Assembly (NCBI GenBank): GCA_031285485.1 | Contig: JAITWC010000083.1 | Span: 1-6,335, forward strand | DNA: 6,335 bases | Source of the DNA: Alistipes sp. | GTDB lineage: Bacteria; Bacteroidota; Bacteroidia; Bacteroidales; Rikenellaceae | Reading direction: 5' to 3' | Shown here: positions 1 to 4,859 of the stretch, piece after piece | Layout: each line of letters starts with the position of its first letter | Numbering within the stretch: position 1 is the first letter of the stretch | Notes under the pieces: model-generated | Databases searched by the model: none | What the model saw: the letters and a program-made list of their open reading frames with translations, nothing else | What the model was told of the DNA's origin: nothing | Made by a program: the position numbers and the translations under genes

Positions 1-282
1 GACGCCGCGAGCGCCTACCTGCGCCCGTCGACCTTCAACACGGCGATGATAGTGGTGAAGGGCGGCAAGGTGGAGCACTGGCTCAACGGCGTGAAGCTGG
101 TGGAGTATGAGCGCGGCACACGGATGTGGGATGCGCTCGTGGATTACAGCAAGTACAGGGATCATCCCGACTTCGGCAACCACGCTCGCGGACACATCCT
201 TTTGCAGGATCACAACGATTTCGTGTCGTTCCGCAACATAAAGATCATTGAGGGCGGCGGTCACGCCGCCCGGCGGCAGTGA
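1..282 (+). CDS. DUF1080 / 3-keto-disaccharide hydrolase domain protein, C-terminal end (5' truncated)
   Basis: The reading frame is open from the first base of the window to the TGA at 280-282, giving the last 93 residues of a longer protein. The visible part resembles the end of the 3-keto-disaccharide hydrolase domain (DUF1080, PF06439), a concanavalin-like jelly-roll fold. The recognisable stretches are 'NTAMIVVKGGKVEHWLNGVK' (visible residues 13-32), the 'VEYERGT..W' segment (34-43) and the closing 'GHILLQDHNDFVSFRNIKI' (64-82), which is the usual final strand pair. Known members act on 3-keto sugars or other glycans and are usually exported, often as lipoproteins, in Bacteroidota. The N-terminus, and so any signal peptide, lies outside the window. 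The Met at 46 is internal to the domain, not a start. A glycine/arginine-rich tail of about 10 residues ends the protein. Family assignment is confident; substrate is unknown. Confidence 0.85.
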   Translation, partial: DAASAYLRPSTFNTAMIVVKGGKVEHWLNGVKLVEYERGTRMWDALVDYSKYRDHPDFGNHARGHILLQDHNDFVSFRNIKIIEGGGHAARRQ

Positions 283-286
283 GTGA

Positions 287-315
287 AAAAGTGAGGCCGC
301 CGGCGCCTCACTTTT
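287..315. terminator. Bidirectional intrinsic terminator
   Basis: An 11-bp perfect stem pairs 287-297 (AAAAGTGAGGC) with 305-315 (GCCTCACTTTT) around a 7-nt loop (298-304). The stem has an A-run on the left arm and a T-run on the right, so on either strand the hairpin is followed by U residues. It starts 5 bp after the stop of the DUF1080 gene on + and lies 11 bp beyond the SDR stop on -. It therefore sits exactly where two converging transcripts should end, and it is the only such hairpin I find between genes in the window. Confidence 0.85.
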
Positions 316-325
316 CATTTGTCGC

Positions 326-1123
326 TCACTCGACGTAGATCATCCTGCGGGTCATGCCGCCGTCGACGACTAGGTTGGCGGCGTCGATGAAGTCGTTCTC
401 CGGGTCGGCGAGAAAGAGGCACGCCCGGGCGATGTCCTCCGGGCGACCGACGCGGCCCGAGAGGTGCTGGGCGTGGTCGGCGGGGCGCAGTTCGCCGTAA
501 TGCCCCGTGTCGATCCAGCCGGGCGAGACGCAGTTGACCGTGATGCCCGTGCCGGCGAGCGACGCCGCCAGGGCGTGGGTCAGCGACACGATGCCACCCT
601 TCGAGGCGGAGTACCCTTCCGTGCCGGGTTCGCTCTGCAACCAGCGCGTCGAGGCGATGTTGATGATGCGGCCGTAACGGGGCGGGGCCGCAGGGCCACC
701 GGAAACGCCGTCCGGGGCGCGGCGGCGCGCCATCTCGCGCGAGGTGACGAACACGGGACGCAGGTTGGTGGCGATCACGTCGTCGAACCGCTCGACGGAT
801 GTTTCGGCGAGCGGCGTGAAGGTACTCACCCCGACGTTGTTGACCACAATGTCGATCGCGTCCCACGCCGTCCGAACCTCATCCATGAAGGCGACCAGGG
901 CCGCCGCGTCGCGCACATCCACCCGGCGGAAGAGTGCGGCGCCATTCCCCGGGCCGCCGGTTCGCGAACCGTTGACCAGGCCCGCCAGGGCATCGCCCCG
1001 CACATCGTCCACGTCGCAGAAAGCGACCCTCGCACCCGCCGCGGCGAACGCCTCGACCACCGCGCGGCCTATGCCGGAGGCTCCGCCCGTGACGAAACAC
1101 ACCCGGCCTGTAAGATCTGTCAT
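326..1123 (-). CDS. Short-chain dehydrogenase/reductase (SDR), classical type, 265 aa
   Basis: This is a classical SDR oxidoreductase with a Rossmann fold, expected to be cytoplasmic and NAD(P)-dependent. The cofactor-binding motif TGGASGIG is at residues 12-19. An acidic residue at the end of strand 2 (D37 in 'AFCDVDD') favours NAD(H) over NADP(H). 'NNVG' at 95-98 replaces the usual NNAG. The catalytic tetrad is complete: N120, S158, Y171 and K175 (YSASK). The post-catalytic 'PGWIDT' (201-206) and C-terminal 'VVDGG' (252-256) also match. The length fits the family (about 250 aa) plus a Gly/Pro/Ala-rich insertion at about 136-149. The frame stays open upstream to 1288, but I chose the Met at 1123 because the protein then begins 'MTDLTGRVCFVTGG', the normal SDR N-terminus, and the extra upstream sequence is tandem repeat. 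The leader is A/T-rich with no clear Shine-Dalgarno. Substrate is not predictable; sugar or polyol, 3-oxoacyl and steroid dehydrogenases all share this pattern. Confidence 0.9.
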   Translation of the reverse strand: MTDLTGRVCFVTGGASGIGRAVVEAFAAAGARVAFCDVDDVRGDALAGLVNGSRTGGPGNGAALFRRVDVRDAAALVAFMDEVRTAWDAIDIVVNNVGVSTFTPLAETSVERFDDVIATNLRPVFVTSREMARRRAPDGVSGGPAAPPRYGRIINIASTRWLQSEPGTEGYSASKGGIVSLTHALAASLAGTGITVNCVSPGWIDTGHYGELRPADHAQHLSGRVGRPEDIARACLFLADPENDFIDAANLVVDGGMTRRMIYVE

Positions 1124-1196
1124 AATGTTTTCGGTTAAAATCCGGTGACCGTATAGCGATGCCGCCGATACTGTCGGTATGGCTTGAAGAAGAGAT

Positions 1197-1289
1197 AAAA
1201 ACCGGGTTGCATCGGTTGATGCAAGTCTGTCCGAGGCCAAAAACATAGTTGCATCGAGTGATGCAAGTCTGTCCGAGGGAAAAAACACG
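1197..1289. repeat. 42-bp tandem repeat, two full copies plus start of a third
   Basis: Copy A is 1197-1238 and copy B is 1239-1280. They match at about 35 of 42 positions by eye. The unit reads: five A, C, three variable bases, GTTGCATCG, two variable bases, TGATGCAAGTCTGTCCGAGG, two variable bases. A third unit begins at 1281 (aaaaacacg) but degenerates after 1289 into 'gttacctcggtcgg', which still resembles the unit. Each intact unit contains a 7-bp inverted repeat, TTGCATC/GATGCAA, with a 4-nt loop (1207-1213 with 1218-1224; 1249-1255 with 1260-1266). The loop bases differ (GGTT and GAGT) while the stem arms are identical, as expected if the hairpin or the bound dyad is what is maintained. 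Confidence 0.85.
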
Positions 1290-1373
1290 GTTACCTCGGT
1301 CGGCTACGCCCACCCCGCCGCTGCGCGGCGACTCGCGGGCCTCCCTCGGTGAGCCTCGCACCTGCGGTGCTCG
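1290..1373. repeat. GC-rich palindromic block between repeat copies
   Basis: This block is very GC-rich and dense in inverted repeats. CGCCGC at 1316-1321 pairs with GCGGCG at 1325-1330 around TGC. GCACC at 1358-1362 pairs with GGTGC at 1366-1370, also around TGC. A long-range pair links CCGAGGGA (1273-1280, at the end of repeat copy B) to TCCCTCGG (1342-1349), so the whole block can fold as one branched structure. The hexamer CTCGGT recurs directly at 1295-1300, 1345-1350 and 1370-1375. No coding frame here looks real. It could be a REP-like or other dispersed intergenic element, or a structured RNA segment; the sequence alone does not decide. Confidence 0.55.
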
Positions 1374-1392
1374 GTTGCATCGAGTGATGCAG
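1374..1392. repeat. Isolated partial copy of the 42-bp repeat (hairpin portion)
   Basis: The sequence gttgcatcgagtgatgc at 1374-1390 is identical to the start of the core of repeat copy B (1248-1264), including the GAGT loop. The match weakens just beyond it and has gone by about 1397. The hairpin is TTGCATC/GATGCAg with the outermost pair changed. Together with the tandem copies at 1197-1289 it brackets the GC-rich block, so the element appears to have repeat-derived ends on both sides. Confidence 0.7.
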
Positions 1393-1455
1393 GTGTGATC
1401 TCAATTTTCAAGCCAATACGTCGAGAAACCTGCACCACAATCGGACTACTTTTAC

Positions 1456-1463
1456 TACTTTTG
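1456..1463 (+). promoter_or_regulatory. Candidate Bacteroidota -7 promoter element for the MBL hydrolase
   Basis: TACTTTTG matches the Bacteroidota primary sigma-factor -7 consensus TAnnTTTG exactly. It lies 33 bp before the ATG at 1497, which would give a leader of roughly 25-30 nt. The predicted leader is A-rich (caaaaaacc before the start), typical of phyla that do not rely on Shine-Dalgarno pairing. I see no good -33 TTTG at the expected distance, so the call rests on the -7 box and its position. Confidence 0.5.
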
Positions 1464-1496
1464 CACAAACGCAAATATAACAAAAAACCACCCGAC

Positions 1497-2345
1497 ATGA
1501 AAAAAAGAATGATGATGGGCGCAGCAGCCCTCCTCGCGGTCACCCCGCTCGCGGCGCAACAGGCCGCCCAAAAACCCGAAACGATAAGGGTCGGCACCGC
1601 CACCGAGGTGTGGGTGTTGCAGGAGACATCCGGCCAGGGCAACACGGGAGTGCTTGTGGACGCTCCGGCCCGGGTGCTGGCCGACCACGCCCCCGACGGC
1701 ACGTTCCCCAACGCCACCAACGCCGTGCTGGTGCGCAGGGGCGACGACGTGACGCTGATCGACGCCGGTTACGGACGAACCATATTCGAGAAGATGGCCG
1801 CGCTGGGCATCGCCCCCGAGGATGTCGACCGGGTGCTGCTCACCCACATGCACGGCGACCATATCGGCGGCATGCTGAGGGACGGCGCGAGGGCTTTCCC
1901 CAACGCCACCGTGGCCCTCTCGCAGCGCGAGTACGACCACTTCAGCGGCCCGGGCAACGAGGGTGCGGCGAGGGTTTTCGAAGCCTACAAGGGGTCGCTC
2001 GAAATGCTTTCGCCCGGTGAGATCACCTCGCCCATGGCGCAGGGCTTCACCCCGATCGCCGCCTATGGCCACACCCCCGGGCACACGATGTTCATGATCC
2101 GCGACGGCTATGAACAGCTGCTGGTTTGGGGCGATCTGACACACGCGATGGCCATCCAGATGCCCCACCCCGAGATATCGGTGAGGTACGACTCCGACCC
2201 CGCCGTCGCACGCGACAACCGCATTGCCGTGCTGCGCGCGGTCGCCGCCGAGCGGACACCCGTCGTGGGGATGCACGTCGCGGCCACCTCTCCCGGCCAG
2301 GTCTCCGACAATGGCGAGGGGGGCTACGACTTCCGCGTGAGGTAG
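1497..2345 (+). CDS. Exported metallo-beta-lactamase-fold hydrolase, 282 aa
   Basis: This is a metal-dependent hydrolase of the MBL superfamily, expected to bind two metal ions and to act in the periplasm. The N-terminus is a signal peptide: basic 'MKKR', a hydrophobic core to about residue 18, and 'PLAAQQ' with probable cleavage near residue 20-21. The superfamily motifs appear in order: 'VTLIDAGYG' (85-93), the metal-binding HxHxDH as 'THMHGDHIGG' (H117, H119, D121, H122), 'GHTPGH' (ligand H192), 'WGDL' (bridging D213) and 'GMH' (H260). All seven ligands of the glyoxalase II/AHL-lactonase pattern are present. The frame is open upstream to 1395, but the Met at 1497 follows the promoter and starts the signal peptide. 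The 3' end overlaps the convergent xerD by 22 bp. Possible substrates include lactones, thioesters and phosphodiesters. The sequence does not choose among them, and I do not call it a beta-lactamase. Confidence 0.88.
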   Translation: MKKRMMMGAAALLAVTPLAAQQAAQKPETIRVGTATEVWVLQETSGQGNTGVLVDAPARVLADHAPDGTFPNATNAVLVRRGDDVTLIDAGYGRTIFEKMAALGIAPEDVDRVLLTHMHGDHIGGMLRDGARAFPNATVALSQREYDHFSGPGNEGAARVFEAYKGSLEMLSPGEITSPMAQGFTPIAAYGHTPGHTMFMIRDGYEQLLVWGDLTHAMAIQMPHPEISVRYDSDPAVARDNRIAVLRAVAAERTPVVGMHVAATSPGQVSDNGEGGYDFRVR

Positions 2346-3259
2346 TCGGGCCCCAGCTGCTTCCGGGAAAGAGGATGATAGTCGTCGATGGTGCGGCGAA
2401 GATGGGTGATGTCGAGATGGGTGTAGATCTCGGTCGTGAGGACGCTTTCGTGGCCCAGCAACTCCTGAACATGGCGGATGCTCGCACCGCCCTCCAACAG
2501 GTGGGTGGCGAAACTGTGGCGCAGGGTGTGGGGGCTCACCGTCTTTGTGATGCCCGCCGCCGCCGTTGCCTCGCGCAGGATCGTGAAGATCATCACGCGC
2601 GTCAGGCCGCGCCCCCGAATGTTCAAAAAAAGTACGTCTGTCGTGCCGCTACCGTCCCTCACCGCCAGCCACGCCACGATCCGGTCGCGCGCCACACCGC
2701 TCACCGGCACCAATCTCTGCTTGTCGCCCTTGCCGACAACGCGAATGAAACCGTCGTCGAAGAACAGATCGCCCAGCCGCAGACCCGTCAGCTCCGACAC
2801 CCGCAGACCGCAACTGTACATCGCCTCGATCATCGCCGCGTTGCGCACTCCGAGCATGGTCGCGGGGTCGAACGTGGCGATGATACGGTCGATCTCGCCG
2901 GTCGACAGCACCTCCGGCAACTTGCGGCCCACCTTAGGCCCCTCGATGAACTCGGCGGGCGACGAATCGACGATCTCCTCCAACAGCAGATAATTAAAGA
3001 AACTCTTCACTCCGCTCAGGATGCGCGCCTGGGTGGTTTTCTCGACCCCCAGATCGTAGAGCGACGCCATGAACGCCTCGACCATGGGCGGCGTCACCCA
3101 GCGCGGGGCCACGTTGTACTCGCCGCACACGAAAGCCGACAGCCCGGCCAGATCGCGCATGTAGCTCTCGACCGTGTTGCCGGCGAGCCGCTTTTCGAGC
3201 TTTATGTAGTTTCGGTATTTGCGGGACAGCTCCTCCCAGCGCTTTTCGACGTCGGCCAT
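2324..3259 (-). CDS. xerD: Tyrosine recombinase XerD, 311 aa
   Basis: This tyrosine recombinase probably works with XerC at the dif site, under FtsK control, to resolve chromosome dimers. The N-terminal SAM-like core-binding domain (about 12-95) includes 'YIKLEKRLAGNTVESYMRDL' (18-37). The catalytic domain (about 115-295) has every active-site residue: R153 in 'GLRVSEL', K177 in 'VVGKGDKQR', H244 and R247 in 'SPHTLRHSFATHLLEGG', H270 in 'LLGHES', and the nucleophile Y279 in 'TTEIYTHLD'. Length is close to XerD (about 300 aa), and the 'TTEIYTHLD...LR.TI...HP' tail is typical of Bacteroidota XerD. Met at 3259 is chosen because upstream codons run back through the shared promoter into nadB, and a -7 box lies 5 bp before it. 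There are no integrase or mobile-element neighbours, which supports a housekeeping role. XerC, or a related standalone recombinase, is the alternative. Confidence 0.87.
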   Translation of the reverse strand: MADVEKRWEELSRKYRNYIKLEKRLAGNTVESYMRDLAGLSAFVCGEYNVAPRWVTPPMVEAFMASLYDLGVEKTTQARILSGVKSFFNYLLLEEIVDSSPAEFIEGPKVGRKLPEVLSTGEIDRIIATFDPATMLGVRNAAMIEAMYSCGLRVSELTGLRLGDLFFDDGFIRVVGKGDKQRLVPVSGVARDRIVAWLAVRDGSGTTDVLFLNIRGRGLTRVMIFTILREATAAAGITKTVSPHTLRHSFATHLLEGGASIRHVQELLGHESVLTTEIYTHLDITHLRRTIDDYHPLSRKQLGPDYLTRKS

Positions 3260-3264
3260 AGGCG

Positions 3265-3272
3265 CAAAATTA
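3265..3272 (-). promoter_or_regulatory. -7 promoter element for xerD
   Basis: Read on the minus strand this is TAATTTTG, an exact match to TAnnTTTG. Only 5 bp (3260-3264) separate it from the xerD ATG at 3259. Transcription in this phylum normally begins a few bases after the box, so the xerD mRNA should start at or within a few nucleotides of the start codon. No clear -33 element is visible. Confidence 0.5.
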
Positions 3273-3283
3273 TAAAGTTTTTG

Positions 3284-3291
3284 TAATTTTG
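3284..3291 (+). promoter_or_regulatory. -7 promoter element for nadB
   Basis: TAATTTTG on the plus strand matches TAnnTTTG exactly and ends 5 bp before the nadB ATG at 3297, the same spacing as for xerD on the other strand. This predicts a leaderless or nearly leaderless nadB transcript and leaves no room for a ribosome-binding site in the leader. The -33 region would fall at the xerD start side and shows no obvious TTTG. Confidence 0.5.
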
Positions 3292-3296
3292 CAGTC

Positions 3297-4859
3297 ATGA
3301 TCGACACCGATTTTTTAGTGATAGGAAGCGGCATCGCCGGACTGAGCTTCGCGCTCAAGGCCGCCGAAAAAGGCCGGGTGACCATCGTGACCAAGGCCGC
3401 GGTCACCGAAAGCAACACTCAGTTCGCCCAGGGGGGCATATCGTCGGTGACCTGCGAGCCCGACTCGTTCGAACGCCACATTGCCGACACACTCGCCGCC
3501 GGAGCCGGCATCAACGACACCGAGGCGGTCGATCTGGTGGTGCGTCGCGCCCCCGAGCTGATCGAAGACCTGATAGCATGGGGCACGCAGTTCGACAAAA
3601 AGCCCGACGGAACATACGAGCTCGCACGCGAAGGAGGCCACACCGAACACCGGATCCTGCACCACAAGGACCTCACCGGAGCTGAGATTGAGCGCGCCCT
3701 TGTGGCTCAGGTTCGCGAAAACCTGCGCATCACGATCCTTGAGAACCACCTCGCCATAGACCTGCTCACTCAGCACCATCTGGGCGAGATAGTGAGCAAG
3801 CACAGCAAAAAGATAGTCTGTTTCGGAGCTTATGTGCTCGACCTCGCCTTGGGCGGGATCGAAACCTTCCGCGCCCGCTTCACAGTGCTGGCGACCGGCG
3901 GTGTGGGCAACGTGTACAACACCACCACCAACCCGCAGGTCGCCTCGGGCGACGGCATCGCAATGGTGCACCGCGCGAAGGGAGCCACGCGAGACATGGA
4001 GTTCATACAGTTTCATCCCACCTCGCTGTACGATCCGGGGCAGCGGCCGTCGTTTCTCATCTCGGAGGCGATGCGGGGGTTCGGCGCGGTGCTGAGGTTG
4101 CAGACCGGCGAGGAATTCATGAACAAATACCACCCGATGGGTTCGCTGGCCCCGCGCGACATCGTGGCCCGCAGCATTGACCACGAGATGAAGATCCATG
4201 GCTACGAGTTCGTCTACCTCGACGTCACCTCGCGCAAAGCCCACGACATAATCGACCACTTTCCCACGATCTACGAAAAATGCCTGTCGAGGGGCATCGA
4301 CATCACCCGCGACATGATCCCCGTCGTCCCCGCCGCCCACTACTGCACAGGAGGCATCGAGGTGAACCTCGCGGGCGAAAGTTCCATCAACCGTCTTTAC
4401 GCCCTCGGCGAATGCTCCTGCACAGGGCTGCACGGCGCGAACCGGCTGGCGTCGAACTCACTCATAGAGGCACTCGTGTACGCCGACGAAGCCGCAAAAC
4501 ACGCCATGGCACACCTCGACAGTGTGGAGTTACAGGAAGGCATCCCCGACTGGAACGACGAAGGCACCGCCGCGCCCGAGGAGATGGTGCTCATTACCCA
4601 AAACGTGAAGGAGATGCAGCAGATCATGAGCAACTACGTGGGCATCGTGCGATCCAACCTGCGCCTCGAACGGGCACTGCGAAGACTGAATATAATATGG
4701 CAGGAGACGGAAGAGCTCTACATGCGCTCGACGCCCTCGAAACCGCTGTGCGAGTTGCGCAACATGATAACCGTCGGTTATCTGATCATCAAACAGGCCA
4801 GCGCCCGACGCCAAAGCATCGGCCTGCACTACTCTACTGATTATCCCATCTCACCGTGA
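3297..4859 (+). CDS. nadB: L-aspartate oxidase NadB, 520 aa
   Basis: NadB is a cytoplasmic FAD enzyme that oxidises L-aspartate to iminoaspartate, the first step of de novo NAD synthesis; NadA then condenses the product to quinolinate. In anaerobes fumarate can replace oxygen as electron acceptor. The FAD-binding 'GSGIAGL' is at 10-16, followed by 'SNTQFAQGGI' (39-48). Family active-site segments are present: 'REGGHTEHRI' (E112), 'EFIQFHPTSL' (H240), 'SLAPRDIVARSI' (catalytic R287), 'PAAHYCTGGI' (H348) and 'HGANRLASNSLIEA' (R383). These match the E. coli NadB active site in order and spacing, and distinguish it only moderately from fumarate reductase flavoproteins; 'ECSCTGLHGANRLASNSL' and the length favour NadB. 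The C-terminal helical domain (about 430-505) is complete. Neither nadA nor nadC is in the window. The start follows the -7 box by 5 bp, and the 3' end overlaps the opposing glycosyltransferase by 19 bp. Confidence 0.95.
   Translation: MIDTDFLVIGSGIAGLSFALKAAEKGRVTIVTKAAVTESNTQFAQGGISSVTCEPDSFERHIADTLAAGAGINDTEAVDLVVRRAPELIEDLIAWGTQFDKKPDGTYELAREGGHTEHRILHHKDLTGAEIERALVAQVRENLRITILENHLAIDLLTQHHLGEIVSKHSKKIVCFGAYVLDLALGGIETFRARFTVLATGGVGNVYNTTTNPQVASGDGIAMVHRAKGATRDMEFIQFHPTSLYDPGQRPSFLISEAMRGFGAVLRLQTGEEFMNKYHPMGSLAPRDIVARSIDHEMKIHGYEFVYLDVTSRKAHDIIDHFPTIYEKCLSRGIDITRDMIPVVPAAHYCTGGIEVNLAGESSINRLYALGECSCTGLHGANRLASNSLIEALVYADEAAKHAMAHLDSVELQEGIPDWNDEGTAAPEEMVLITQNVKEMQQIMSNYVGIVRSNLRLERALRRLNIIWQETEELYMRSTPSKPLCELRNMITVGYLIIKQASARRQSIGLHYSTDYPISP

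Larger units (their letters stand above)
1124..1496. other. Gene-free divergent intergenic region (SDR / MBL hydrolase)
   Basis: These 373 bp separate two divergent genes and I find no convincing gene in them. From left to right they contain the SDR leader, including a small dyad at 1161-1183 (GCC..CCGA, 5-nt centre, TCGG..GGC) that could be an operator or a leader hairpin; the 42-bp tandem repeats with hairpins (1197-1289); a GC-rich palindromic block (about 1290-1373); a further partial repeat copy (1374-1392); and an AT-rich right end (about 1400-1496) carrying the promoter and leader of the metallo-hydrolase gene. Base composition jumps between the GC-rich block and the AT-rich right end, so the repeat cassette looks like a separate module sitting between two promoters. 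Confidence 0.75.
3264..3292. promoter_or_regulatory. Symmetric divergent promoter dyad between xerD and nadB
   Basis: A perfect 9-bp inverted repeat, GCAAAATTA (3264-3272) and TAATTTTGC (3284-3292), is separated by 11 bp. It fills most of the 37-bp gap between the two divergent start codons. Each arm carries the same -7 box, one for each direction, so the dyad arises largely from back-to-back promoters. It could also be an operator, because a protein bound here would block both genes at once. Confidence 0.5.

Noticed and set aside
464..1138. Open frames on + across the SDR gene
   Set aside because: They are antisense to an SDR with an intact catalytic tetrad and have no start context or domain.
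1207..1266. Intrinsic terminators formed by the repeat hairpins
   Set aside because: On the minus strand a T-run follows each hairpin, but it begins about five bases after a weak AT-rich 7-bp stem. The position is upstream of the SDR rather than after a gene, so a terminator role is unlikely, though an attenuator cannot be excluded.
1197..1397. CRISPR array
   Set aside because: The 42-bp units are directly adjacent with no unique spacers, there are only two intact copies, and no cas gene is present.
1455..2276. Open frame of 273 codons on - opposite the MBL hydrolase
   Set aside because: It mirrors a gene with a complete metal-binding motif set; its translation is His/Gly/Val-rich without a family pattern.
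1497..2345. Antibiotic-resistance beta-lactamase
   Set aside because: The HxHxDH and GHTPGH pattern matches the broad hydrolase/lactonase branch; nothing in the sequence specifically indicates a class B beta-lactamase.
2324..3259. Phage or integrative-element integrase
   Set aside because: The recombinase has standard Xer length and residues, has housekeeping neighbours, and no attachment-site repeat, tRNA or mobile-element gene is visible nearby.
2126..3286. Open frame of 386 codons on + opposite xerD
   Set aside because: It lies antisense to a clearly conserved tyrosine recombinase, its translation is low-complexity and rich in Arg/His/Gln, and it has no recognisable domain. Long antisense frames are expected in GC-rich genes.
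3315..4433. Open frame of 372 codons on - inside nadB
   Set aside because: It is fully antisense to nadB, whose motifs are unmistakable. Its translation has no domain and arises from GC-rich codon bias.
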